From Aporrectodea caliginosa (taxonomy: Eukaryota; Annelida; Clitellata; Crassiclitellata; Lumbricidae), in NCBI GenBank assembly GCA_020284085.1, contig JACEVL010000018.1, positions 2,911,001-2,975,000 on the forward strand: DNA of 64,000 bases, given 5' to 3'. Numbering within the stretch: position 1 is the first letter of the stretch; every line of letters begins with the position of its first letter. The notes under the pieces are model-generated. The model saw only the letters and a list, made by a program, of their open reading frames with translations, made no database searches and had not been told where the DNA came from. The translations under genes and the position numbers were made by a program. Shown here in pieces: positions 54,401 to 64,000 of this stretch.

Positions 54401-55352
54401 CACAAAGAAATCACAACCAAACAGAATGATCTTGAAGCGTTTGCGGAAAAGAGGCAAAGAGAGGCTGAGGAGTATTGACGTGGCAGGTACTTATTAGGCA
54501 ACTTACTCCCGAAGGATGAACCGACCACAGCACGATATCAACAAATAACGTGAATTCGTTTAGCTTTGATGCAGAGCTGGCAGTACTTGGGGCCTATGAA
54601 TGCAGGAGTGCATATATAGGACGTATACGACGACCTTAAAACGGCCCTGCAAGAATAAACAGTATTTCTGACTGCAAAATATCGACATAGGGCTCGATAT
54701 ACTCGTATATAGACAGACCATTGCCATTCGATCCCCTTATTGCTTCAACTCGATCTCATCCCAAACTGGATTCAACCGGTCTGTAACCATTGACAATTAT
54801 AGTTGACGTCATTGCACAAGCGTGGGCTGTTCCAAAAAGTTTCCGCTGATGCATCCGATCCATACATCGTCAACCAACCCACGATGACAGGTAGCCCACA
54901 TATCGCCGTACATGTATATAGCGTGGGCTGGCTGACGGGAGTTTATACACGGCAGCAATAAAGCACAGCCAATGTGCCGCCTTTTAGCCACTTGGCTGTT
55001 CTTTTATTACTAGACAATTATGTTCACGGGTGGGGAACATCAGACTCTGCTGTTTAAATACATTGCGTCTAAGAAAAGAGTGCATGCCAAAGAATGGCAA
55101 AAAGTAATTATATAGCACTGTGCATCAGTTAATTATAGGTTGCAGCTGCGCCATGCACAAAGATTGGAAGGACACTTGTATTATAGGTCCCTATGGTCAA
55201 TTCAAAAGGGCGCAGGACAGCCGAACCCACACGCCAAAGCGCACACCATGTCAAACGACACCAGTGGTGTAAGCTTCCGTAACGTTACCAATCGTTTTAC
55301 ACGAACCTGATTGCTTTTCTAATCATCGCACAACTTCAAGGTCTTTCCTTCA

Positions 55353-55355
<3 letters not shown>
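54401..55355. other. unassigned sequence
   Basis: No gene supported. Confidence 0.4.

Positions 55356-55395
<40 letters not shown>
55356..55395. repeat. (TA)n run
   Basis: About 19 TA units, immediately followed by the Tc1/mariner element. TA is also the target of that superfamily. Confidence 0.95.
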
Positions 55396-55398
<3 letters not shown>

Positions 55399-55504
55399 GG
55401 GTGGCGCAAAGAAAGTGGGACCGCCTAGTAAATTATAATTTTTTTAAACTTTTTCTCCGTGAAGAAAAACAAGTAAATCATTTCCAAATGCTAATTTATA
55501 CAAA

Positions 55505-56930
55505 ATCAGAAATCAAATTCAATGTGTCCTCCTCGCCCTCGGTTCTCAACAGCTTTTTCTAAACGTCTGCGCCACTGGTCATTGGTCAATGCTTCTGTTT
55601 CTTGCCGTGTGCGAAGGAGCTCCGTCCTGTTGCAGTGTCCAGCTTTGACGATTACATCTCGCTCGAATATCCGGAAGCAATCCTTGTTTTAAGACGTGAC
55701 GTGATCACAATAATACTCACTGTTCACTTTCGCTCCAGGTTCAACAAATAGGCTATCACACTGGTTTTTTCCATCCGAGACACACCGACCGAAACCAAGA
55801 TGCCACCACTGAAATGCTCACGTTCACGTACGAGTCTCGTTGCTGGACCTTGTTTTTCTGTCTTACTTCAGAATAATAATAATCATCATCATCACATATT
55901 CGTTTATTAGAAGAAAAATAAAGTTGACGCAACCGCAACTTAAACAAGCAATGTGTATTATGCGGCAGATTCTGAGGCGGCTAGCCAGCGTGGCCTAATA
56001 AGCTATTTCAGCTTTATTTTTCCCGCAAGGCATGACGGGAAAAGTGATAGTTCCCCGCCATAGACATCATATATTAAATGTAAGATGTCTATGTTCCCGT
56101 TCATAAACAAAGCGAAACATGGCGGATAGCTTAGACGAATCGTTCAAAGTGGACGACTTTAATCGATGGAATGTAGATGATTTGAAGAAATTTATAACAG
56201 AAAGATGCCACAAGACAACTTCATCGAGTTAAACATGAACTCGTGGCAATCAAATATCTTCTAATCTTTGCGTCAAAGTAGATCATAGCAACATCGCTAC
56301 CGGCACCATTCAGTTTGTTTATGAACGGTGACCTATCACCGGAAGTAAAAGTGGAGATAGTTGCGCATGCGCATTGCTAAAGCTGAACTGGCTTATTGTC
56401 AGACCTGTCCGTGCACGTGCCATGGGCTTCTCGATGCTGTCAGTATAAGTCTATGTTCTTGCAGTCGGGGGATAAAATTCCTAAACACGATCATTTTGAG
56501 AATTAACCGGTGTGGCGAGAATGTCTTTTCATCTGTAAACCAAATCCTTCGTACACTTCTGTCGTTTGGAAATCTGCCAAGTAACTGTTGACTTCGCAGG
56601 CGTTTTAATTTGCAGTTTTCGTTTATAACCTGCCCTATTACGCGTTTGTACGGTTGAAGTTGAAAGTTGCTTTATTATGCGTTGCACTGATCTTCGTGAT
56701 ATACCAGTTTCTCTTTCAATTTCCCGTGGACTCGTGTGGTTGTGAGGATCATCATCCTGGCTGCAAATCAGCTTACTCACACGCCGAATATTCCGTGCTG
56801 TTCTAACGAACTTCGGGCGGCCACTTCCTGATAAATTACGCGCTGTCGAACCATCGCCATCAATTTTTTTACAAAGTCGATTAAGACTTATGTTACTCAA
56901 GGGTTCATTGGAAAACTCAGTAATCACACG
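55505..56930 (-). pseudogene. Tc1/mariner transposase, interrupted and deleted
   Basis: The - strand from 56927 encodes the paired-like DNA-binding region DGSTARNLSGSGRPKFVRTA, then TSPREIERETGISRRSVQRI (second helix-turn-helix). Past a frameshift, FTDEKTF (about 56530-56550) carries the first catalytic Asp, and PVNSQNDRV follows. A foreign insert splits the gene there. It resumes with TRLVREREHFSGGILVSVGV (about 55785-55850), FVEPGAKVNSEYYCDHV, and LQQDGAPSHTAR (55601-55636) with the second Asp. The PNSPDLNP block with the third acidic residue is deleted; the frame jumps to ALTNDQWRRRLEKAVENRGG and a stop near 55510. So the DDE/D triad is incomplete and the copy is immobile without help. Confidence 0.88.
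56119..56232 (+). pseudogene. SAP-like N-terminal fragment inside the mariner element
   Basis: ATG at 56119 opens MADSLDESFKVDDFNRWN, then VDDLKKFITER, and a stop follows after 37 codons. The W-x-VxDLKxFLxxR pattern is that of a SAP motif at the N-terminus of a family of large invertebrate proteins that I associate with SWIM/YqaJ-type mobile-element ORFs. The surrounding 300-400 bp (GCATGCGCATTGC, ATGGCGG start) looks like the 5' end of such a unit. The remainder is absent. Confidence 0.5.
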
Positions 56931-57051
56931 TTGAGTTAGTGAATAAGGATAATTTTAAAATTTAAAAAACCGCCCAAAACATAATTTCGGATACATAGAA
57001 ACTATTGCACAAGATTTCACGAGGCGGTCCCACTTTCTTTGCGCCACCCTG

Positions 57052-57160
57052 TATATGGGATGAGCATGTCTTCGAAACAAGGTGGGACCAACGCTGAAAA
57101 AATTGGACAAGTTGACGGTGTTTCTGAAACAAACAGTGGCTATTTCGGTGATGATTTACC
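57052..57160. other. unassigned sequence
   Basis: Short spacer after the mariner element. Confidence 0.4.
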
Positions 57161-57164
57161 CGGA

Positions 57165-57309
57165 AGTCTGTCTCTGTCTCTGTCTGTCTCTGTCTCTGTC
57201 TCTGTGTCTCTCTGTGTCTTTGTCTTTGTCTCTGTCTGTCTGTCTCTCTTCTCTGTGTGTCTCTCTGTCTGTGTCTGTGTCTCGCTGTCTCTCTGTCTGT
57301 ATGTCTGTA

Positions 57310-57348
<39 letters not shown>

Positions 57349-57440
57349 ATCTCTATCTCTATCTCTATCTCTATCTATCTCTATCTCTATCTCTATCTCT
57401 ATCTCTATCTATCTATATCTCTATCTCTTTCTCTCTACTA
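57165..57440. repeat. CTGTCT / CTAT microsatellite
   Basis: CTGTCTCTGT words (57165-57330), (CTGT)n at 57305-57335, then (CTCTAT)n at 57345-57430. Three adjacent related units in one array. Frames are repeat translations. Confidence 0.93.
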
Positions 57441-60400
57441 TCTAGACTCGGGCTATCAAGCCGACCATTTCCAGGTAGGATCCTCCTCCCTCATGCCTTC
57501 GGTTTCCTGAGCGTCCGCATACATATTTTCATAACTCCACAGCACGAGAATGTACTGTATTTCAGTAACCGTACGATAGGCCTACACGAGTTACCTCGGT
57601 TTGTGTACTTTCGGCAGCGAAACATCGTCGTGCCTAGACCATGCAGAGCAGCGCTCCAAAGGACAGGTTTTAGTCAACGGTCTGTATATTAAAATTTGGT
57701 TTAGCCCACGCACTAGACTTGTGTGCTGTCTAACGTTTATGATGGGAAACATCTTTTACCCTCAGTCGATCTAGCGTGAAATACAGCGGCGACTTATGAT
57801 ATTATAATTGTAGACTGAACGTAGGCTGTATAGATATATTAATGCCATTGCCGGCGTCTCTTTGACCGAGCGGCCGCAATTAATGAATGGACAGCGGGCG
57901 AAGGGGTCTAAAAAGACAAAAGACTTACTTGTTTTATTATTGCATTAAACCATTCAATCGTTAAACTGCAGGCAGGAAGCGAACTGAAGTGAATCCTATA
58001 ACTTAAATAAGCAAATAATATAACATTCCGTTATTATTTCCATAAAATGACTACTATGAAAAATTCAATAATAGGCCTAAGCGTTGCTGGCGTTCCGCCG
58101 CATTAGCCCTGCAAACGTATATTAGCCATCATAAAGCTTTCCTTGGCAACAGTGATCAGCAATTAACAGGCGCGCATCGCATATAGTTCATGCGAGACAT
58201 TAGAGCCATCCGTTTTAATTATCAATAACGAATTAGTGCGTACACTACATAAATTAGGCTTCAGCTGCAGCAGCCTGCTTCCCTGCAGCACCTAACACAG
58301 GTATGCACATGACACAGGTATGCATCTATAGCACAGGTAATGGTATGCACCCATAACCCAGGTATACATCTAGCACTCGGGCATCAGAGCGTGTCGGAGA
58401 GCGCCATGATAAAGCTATATCGTGAATTGAAAAACTGCATCGGTGCTTTGTATATTGAACGGTAGGACTACTCGTTCGCTTCTATAAATGCGCAAAAGTG
58501 CGCGCTGTATATTCTGCCTCCAATCACAATGGTGTTCTGTTGTTCATTGCCTTTGTGCCAGCATATGCCGTCCGACTGTATACCCATGCGGCGGCTACGA
58601 TCCACTCACTCGGCGGCGAGCGGCTGTGGCAACAAATAACTCGCTAATTCCGCGCTTAATATCTTGAAACAACATTTATGCAGATCGGCAATAAAAAGTC
58701 AGACATAAGTTCCGACATTAATTGTCAATCAGCGGGGAGCTGGAGCTATACCGGTTGGAAATGGAGCGGATTCCGCTGGGCTGTTTATATACGAGGAAAG
58801 GGAATAACAGGAAAAGAATTATGACATTCGGAACTTTTAATCACACAGAGCATGTAATGATACGCCGACTGCAAAGTGTGCATGAATCATCCGGACTCGG
58901 ATAAAAACATCCCGATTGACGCACGTTGCCCTAATGAGTGAATGATCCGGTTACATAGAAAACGACGAACTAGATCCAAATGTTGCATTTTCCCATCCAG
59001 CGGAGATATGAATTCGTTCGATGGAGCCCCTACCGGAATGCCCCGAAATTATTCACAGCTATAAATAACATTTGCAGTGTCAATGTGAATACCTTGATGT
59101 ATGCGCTTTACAACATTATTGCCAAGTTATCTACTGTTTAATTATCGGGCTTCTCGTCGAACATTAATCACAACTTAAATTATATCAGTCAACGTTTTAT
59201 GGAATGAATACATGCATGAATCAATAGTTATGAATGTATGCACATTAACGCAGCTGTTAGTTGATAATACCCCTTTAAAAAATTAAGACACGCACATTGA
59301 TGCCAGTGAATATCATACATCACGGTATTCAATTATCCCGATCCTCCCTTGGAGAGAACAGCCAAAATGGGTAGAGGTAGTACGGAATGGTCAAATCCAG
59401 TTGAATGTAGAAGGGGCATTGTCATTGGTGGTTCCGAGCGTGGAAACTGTTTGGAATCACCCCCGCTCCGCGAAGTTATGTCCAGATCGCGACCACCAAA
59501 CACGTATGCATAAAAGTGTTTGGACAATTCTATAGCCCTCTCGCATGATGCACTTGCATTCCAACCTAGAATTTTAATATTCCAGAACTAATATTTGGTC
59601 GTGGATAGTCATTTGTTTTCTGGTACAGAACTGTAGATTAGTCTTGGTTATATGTTGTCTTATATATTAAAAACTGTAATTTAGAGCTGGATATCCATTC
59701 TTTTCTGATAATAACCGAGAGCTGCAAATTAATACTCGCTATTCGTTGCCTGTGATAATCAAGAACTGTAGATTAGTCGAGTCAAGCTATGAGTCGTTTA
59801 GAGTTAATTAATCCACTTAGCAAGACCCAGAAAGGGCCAAAAGGTCCATATACCACCTGACAACAACAACAGCAGAGGAAACGGAACAATCGATACGCTG
59901 ATGGCATGCTGCATGTGTTCCGTAATGATGCTTAAGCATGCTTCTGTAACTGTCTGACTAAAATAATACCGGCATATTCGAGAAAAGCTCCGAAAGACTG
60001 GAAGAAGCGACGTGGCAATGTACAGAGCATTGCATTACATTTTTTTAAAATCAAATCAAATTTATTAGAATCGATTCCAAGAACAGAACTCAATGTACAC
60101 GTATGAATACAGTCATTAACAGTTTTCATTTCGTTAAGTGCCATTAGGAGGTGACAGAAATCGAGGAGGTCATAGTCTAACAGGTATGTAGTAAATAAAA
60201 ATCGATTCGTGGGGAGAAGAAGCCCACGGGACTTATCTGTAGTCTTCCCCACTATGATAGAACAAATTGTTTGAAGTTGAGAGGGAACACGAGTCGGTTC
60301 AAATAACTTAGAAGTCAGGTTACGTTAATTACCGTTTCATCTACATTATTGGTAATGAATTCTTAAACCGGAAGTGCTCTCTTCCTTACATATAGCGCTG

Positions 60401-60570
60401 TACTGCATTGAATCACGTTAACTTTTCGGACGTTTAGCAGCATCTCAAGAGCTTTAATTACTGCAAATCTTCAAGCTGTCTATGAAAATAAAACCATCAC
60501 AGTTTCAAATGCAATTGCGCAAAATTAAGAAACAAAAAGTTTTGGGAAAATCTGACCTAATCTGTTTTTA
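57441..60570. other. 3.1 kb of apparently unique sequence
   Basis: The longest stretch without recognisable repeats. I found no exon with both splice signals and a known domain. A small tandem of CACAGGTATGCA words lies at 58292-58372. TAGGCCTA occurs at 57577 and 58072. A conserved non-coding or unknown coding segment could lie here but cannot be seen from one sequence. Confidence 0.4.
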
Positions 60571-60574
60571 TCAC

Positions 60575-61500
60575 GCCGTTAGTGTCACGTAGAAGGCATT
60601 CTTCCTCAAGTTCTCTGTTACCGTAGGCAGGTTGAAACGTCCAATGTCGCCACTCCAATAGATGCTGGGCTTCCTCCTTCAGTTTATTGTATCCATCCAC
60701 CATCATCCAGTCCAGCAGCTTCCGTCGATAGTTCTCAGCAGGGATTCCCTTCTTAAAATATGACCAATCGACGTCTTTTATTCACTCTGTATTTATCTGA
60801 TAGTAGCCATAAAAGAGACACATTAGTTAACCTCTTCCATCCTATACAGCACCTCTTCGTTTATTATATTATGCTCAGTCCAACCAACTTTTCCATCCTC
60901 TACTTTACCCACATCTTGAGCTCTCCAACCTTCGTAGGTCCTCCTTCCTTATGGCCCTTGTTTCTACTCCGTATAACACCACGATTCCACATCGTTGTTT
61001 AACCGTTCTTTATTAAATTATTCACTGAATACGTGTCACACCGATAGAACGTCATTAATCGATTAATAAGATGGAGTGCGTGTTTATAATTGGATGATAA
61101 AAGTAGAAAGGCCTTTGCATCATAATATATCATGGTCTACAATTATATCGCCCTCGACCGATTTTTTAAAGGAAACTCATCTACGGAGTTATACATCAAA
61201 CAGTAAAACTACCAGGAGCAGCGCACGAAAGAATAACTGATCTTTAACAGATTATCCAAAGAAGAATACAACCGCTTAATTTGTAGCTGTGGTTTTCATT
61301 ATACGATGGATGTACTTTTCCTTAAGTTCCTATCCAGTCCTCAAGTCGCTTCATAAAAGCGTCCTTGCCATCATAATTATGGCGTTTTCCATCTGTCGTA
61401 ATCACGCTGCCCAGGTAGAGAAATTCTTAACTATAGTAAACTCAAAGCGCTAATTCATAACTGGGAAGAAATTGTCAAAGTCCTCATTCAAAGTTGTTGT
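60575..61500 (-). mobile_element. non-LTR retrotransposon (RTE/jockey-like), RT C-terminal remnant
   Basis: The - strand gives in order: EFLYLGSVITTDGKRHN (about 61385-61440), VLYGVETRAIRKEDLRRLE (about 60935-60995), NEEVLYRMEE (60830-60860), and KKGIPAENYRRKLLDWMM, VDGYNKLKEEAQHLLEW, RHWTFQPAYGNRELEEE (60600-60760). This is the post-catalytic part of endonuclease/RT polyproteins: FKYLGSxxTxDG ... LYGxETWxxRKxDLxRLE ... NEEVL. The stretch 61020-61300 between the first two blocks is too decayed or foreign to read. Stops and shifts throughout. Confidence 0.7.
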
Positions 61501-61554
61501 TGTAAGCAAAGCCATTGCAATTGTACAGAGACTCTAATGCCGGCGGTTCGACTC

Positions 61555-61650
61555 CGCAATGTTTGTCCTTTCACCCGAGATTCGAACCGGCGTAAACGAT
61601 GCTTAAAGCCCCTGCTTTAGCCGCTCGACCACCGTGCCACCTCACTCTGT
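61555..61650 (-). mobile_element. tRNA-derived SINE head
   Basis: The - strand reads GGCACGGTGGTCGAGCGGC (A box), TAAAGCAGGGGCTTTAAGC, and CGCCGGTTCGAATCTCGGGT (B box) within about 70 bp. This is the cleanest tRNA-like sequence in the window, with Ser/Leu-type character in its A-box region. No convincing 7-bp acceptor stem closes it, so I call a SINE head rather than a tRNA gene. Confidence 0.65.
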
Positions 61651-61894
61651 GCTGCATACAATTGCTAACTGTCTTAAAGGCACTTGTTTGAGATGTGACA
61701 TAGCCATTGGTACATCTCTTTTGTGAGATTATAAATGCGCTATATTAAGTGTCCTAATACATACATAGGTCTACATACTGTGGAAAAGTGAGTTGAAGTC
61801 GACATCAACGACCTTGGCAGACAGATTTTCTTTCCTTAATGACGTTTAACAAAGTTTGAGCTATAGCTTAGAGAGCGTTTCTGATTACCTTATC
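61651..61894. other. unassigned sequence
   Basis: No supported feature. Confidence 0.4.
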
Positions 61895-61975
61895 TGAATC
61901 GACGCTATATAAATTTCTAATTAAATGATTCATTCATTCAAGGGTTTATATAGCACCTCTCAATTACGATTGCGG
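61895..61975. mobile_element. two L2-type tails, facing each other
   Basis: The + strand TCGACGCTATATAAATTTC followed by AATGATTCATTCATTCAA is one 3' tail. Directly after it, GGGTTTATATAGCACCTCTC is the inverse of another. Two LINE/SINE copies thus ended tail-to-tail here. Confidence 0.6.
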
Positions 61976-62019
61976 CTCTTCTAGTAAGCTTAACCCTAGG
62001 GCTACCAAGCTTTTTTTGT

Positions 62020-62960
62020 AACACGGATGTGACCAAGGGGGGTGGTTACCACCCCCTGGATTTCGTGTTTGGTTTTACATATCATAACTTGTAATATAGC
62101 ATTGGATTCAGCATTCATTTCTGCACAGAATGGTATATTTAGTTGTACATTATGTGAATGCACCTCGAAATTACATCACTTTTAACAACGGGACCCATTA
62201 ATTAGCAATATTGTATATTATTGCGTACATTTTGTACTTTTGGATAAACAAATATAAGATTATGTGTGTTTTGAAACTAATCTATGTATAAAAGATACAC
62301 AAAATCATCCCTACACATGTTTATATAGTATAAATGTACATCCATACATATATATCCATACATATATATCGGTTTACGTTATAACGCTATATTCAGCCAT
62401 TTTCACACAGATTACGCGTATTATTATTTATTTTGATCACTTCGGTATTCAAAAGACAAAGATGTAGGTATGCAAATGAAGCCCTTCATTCCCTCTAAAG
62501 AATGGTATCTTTGTTTCTCTTCCAGGAAGACAAATGAATACGCTACAGACAAAAAACTAAGGGGGGAGTCCTTCCATTCAGCCATTTTTCACGCATGTTA
62601 CGCGTATTATAATTTATTTTGAGCACTTCCGGTTGTCTCAGGTCAACTCAGTGACCATAGAAATGTAGCCCCACATTCCCTCTATAGAATGGTATAATTT
62701 GTGTCTCTTAATATTAAATGACAGATAAGATATAGTCGAAAATCTAGGGGGGGGTGGTATCCACCCCCCCTGGTACCTCGGGTATATTGGGTATAACTTT
62801 TGAACGGTGTGAGATATCATCTCGCATTTTACCTCAAAACGTGTGCAAATGAACCCCTACAGCTACCTAAAAGGTCAAATTTTTATTCCATACGGAAAAA
62901 GTTTGAGATGAATAAAACCTAGGGGGGTGGCAACCACCCCCCCCATGGTAGCCCGAGGGT
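62020..62960. repeat. ~175-186 bp tandem repeat with G/C hairpins
   Basis: A GGGGGG-containing landmark recurs at about 62036, 62561, 62747 and 62920 (spacings 525, 186 and 173; 525 is three units of 175). In three cases it forms a hairpin such as GGGGGGTGGTTACCACCCCC. Other landmarks repeat with it: CAGCCATTTTCACACAGATTACGCGTATTA at 62396 and 62580, and CCCTCTAAAGAATGGTAT at 62490 and 62680. About five diverged units. Confidence 0.75.
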
Positions 62961-63310
62961 TAACCAAGGGAGGACTAAATGCAAGCCCTTCAGAGCGTAA
63001 CCCATTGGGTCGTATGCGGAGACGTTGGTGCACCTCGGCGTGGGCCATACCGTTCCACGTGGGGCTGGTTCCCTGTGATCTGTCCAGACGGCTTTTGAGG
63101 TTTCTCGAGGGAGGTGGCTGGAAGAGAGGTTCGTGGCGGCCGAACACCCGGTCGGCGGTGGCGCGTAACGATATCCAAATATTGAACAGAGCGGAGTGTG
63201 CGACGACTTGTGATTTTCTCACGGACGATGAAGACGACGACGACGACGACGGGGGGGAGGGGAGGGAGGGAGGGGGCTACATGGACGTCGTTGGATCTCG
63301 TCTGGGGTAA
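62961..63310. other. GC-rich unassigned segment with open frames on both strands
   Basis: A + frame from 62927 to 63310 and a - frame from 63319 to 62990 are both open for more than 100 codons. The + frame ends in an Asp run from a GAC repeat (63225-63250). Neither shows a known domain. GC-richness alone could keep both open. Confidence 0.35.
63250..63278 (+). other. G-quadruplex-prone tract
   Basis: GGGGGGGAGGGGAGGGAGGG followed by AGGGGG gives five or more G-runs of at least three separated by single A. This fits the G3+N1-7 pattern for an intramolecular quadruplex on the + strand. Confidence 0.8.
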
Positions 63311-63469
63311 ATATCCCATTCATCATCACAGCTTCAGAACGATAAGGGAATGTCTTTGAGAGCGTCTTAAAAGACGTCATGTGATTGCTGCTACGATGCT
63401 TACGTACCCGTACGTAAATGAATACGTATTAGGGTCATTAGCGTATAATAAAAACATAAGTAGCATACA

Positions 63470-63785
63470 TCCACATCCATCCATCCATACTTTTTACATC
63501 CACACATCATGCACATCAATCCATCATTCATCCATTTATATATCCATCCATCCATCCACATCCATGCATCCATCCATCCATGCATCCATCCATCCATCAT
63601 TCATCCATCCATCCATCCATCCATCCATTATATCCATCCATCCATCCATCCATCCATCCATCCATGCATCCATCCATCCATTCATCCATCCATCCATCCA
63701 TACATTCACACATGCATACATACATGCATACATACATTCATACATCCATACATAGTATACATACATGCATACATACATAATATGC
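63470..63785. repeat. (ATCC)n and (ATAC)n microsatellite
   Basis: ATCCATCCATGC words to about 63705, then ACATACATGC words to 63785. Frames PSIHPSIH and YIHT are repeat translations. Confidence 0.93.
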
Positions 63786-63904
63786 ATATATTCATAAGCG
63801 CACATATCTACGCACGTATGCGTATGGTACGTGTCCGAATATGTATGTACATGAATGTATGTAGGTAGGTAAGCATGTATTTCTCCATTTACATATCTTT
63901 ATCT

Positions 63905-63960
63905 TGTAACTTCTATAGCGCCGTTTGAACAACGCAAAAGGAGTCAATTGATGGCGCAAC
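63905..63960 (-). repeat. second 3'-tail family, copy 2
   Basis: The - strand: GCCATCAATTGACTCCTTTT, then CAAACGGCGCTATAGAAGTT. Matches 8950-9025 in order and spacing. Confidence 0.5.
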
Positions 63961-64000
63961 AACTCCCATTTATAATGCGTCCATGGAGCTATGGCCTCTG

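Larger units (their letters stand above)
55396..57051 (-). mobile_element. Tc1/mariner transposon, defective
   Basis: Ends CAGGGGTGGCGCAAAGAAAG (55396) and, on the opposite strand, CAGGGTGGCGCAAAGAAAGT (from 57051). The inverted repeats of about 30 bp differ by one G and extend through GGGACCGCCT. TA dinucleotides flank both ends (55394-55395 and 57052-57053), as required for this superfamily. The 1,656-bp interior encodes a broken transposase on the - strand and contains a foreign insert of roughly 570 bp (about 55880-56450). Confidence 0.92.

Noticed and set aside
61555..61650. Genuine tRNA gene on the - strand
   Set aside because: A and B boxes are good, but I could not pair an acceptor stem, and no terminator-like T-run follows at the expected place. 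A SINE head fits better.
62927..63319. 127-codon + frame with acidic run, and 109-codon - frame
   Set aside because: Both strands open in a GC-rich segment, no domain, and the acidic run is a GAC repeat. Kept only as unassigned.

Overview
This is intron-bearing, repeat-saturated animal DNA. Spliced exons with GT/AG borders, many LINE and SINE copies, hAT and Tc1/mariner elements and very long microsatellites rule out a prokaryote. I cannot name the species. L2-like LINEs ending in GCGCTATATAAAT, tRNA-derived SINEs, and a single p53-family gene with a p63/p73-type C-terminus point to a marine invertebrate. The palindrome TAGGCCTA is strikingly over-represented. I have an uncertain memory of it from echinoderm-type genomes, which is not diagnostic.

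The only host protein-coding gene I can support is on the + strand, from 24984 to 33335. It is a p53/p63/p73-family transcription factor read across seven exons whose splice phases agree at every junction (24984-25062, 26770-27067, 27987-28399, 28926-29041, 31365-31745, 32259-32352, 32973-33335). It encodes the complete zinc-coordinating DNA-binding domain, a tetramerisation domain, a PPxY motif, a SAM domain split across two exons, and a tail resembling the p63/p73-alpha inhibitory segment. The 5' exons (start codon, transactivation region) were not found. They lie upstream in this window or outside it.

The rest is mobile or simple repeat. 1-24.9 kb: microsatellites, tRNA-derived SINEs, L2-like LINE 3' ends (5088-5970 +, 11590-11915 -, 23341-24010 -), a hAT relic (13445-14469), a 2.1-kb decayed reverse transcriptase (18360-20450 -) and an inverted-repeat element inserted in a CTGTCT microsatellite (21989-24258). 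29.4-30.7 kb: a second hAT-like inverted-repeat element, holding a Ty3/gypsy integrase scrap, lies inside the p53-family gene. 33-47 kb: L2-like LINE fragments, a foldback-like element with long inverted arms (40417-44378) holding a CXC-domain pseudogene and an L2 copy, a SINE (46192-46400) and a pentanucleotide array. 49-57 kb: a hAT relic with BED-finger remains nested in another repeat (49253-50184), and a deleted Tc1/mariner element that itself carries a foreign SAP-like fragment (55396-57051). 60.5-64 kb: an RTE/jockey-like LINE remnant, a SINE, a roughly 180-bp tandem repeat with G/C hairpins and a G-quadruplex-prone tract.

Most long open frames here are translations of microsatellites (PSIH, MDGW, LSVC, MYVC types) and are not listed as genes. 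I found no CRISPR, operon, intact tRNA, rRNA or complete transposase.
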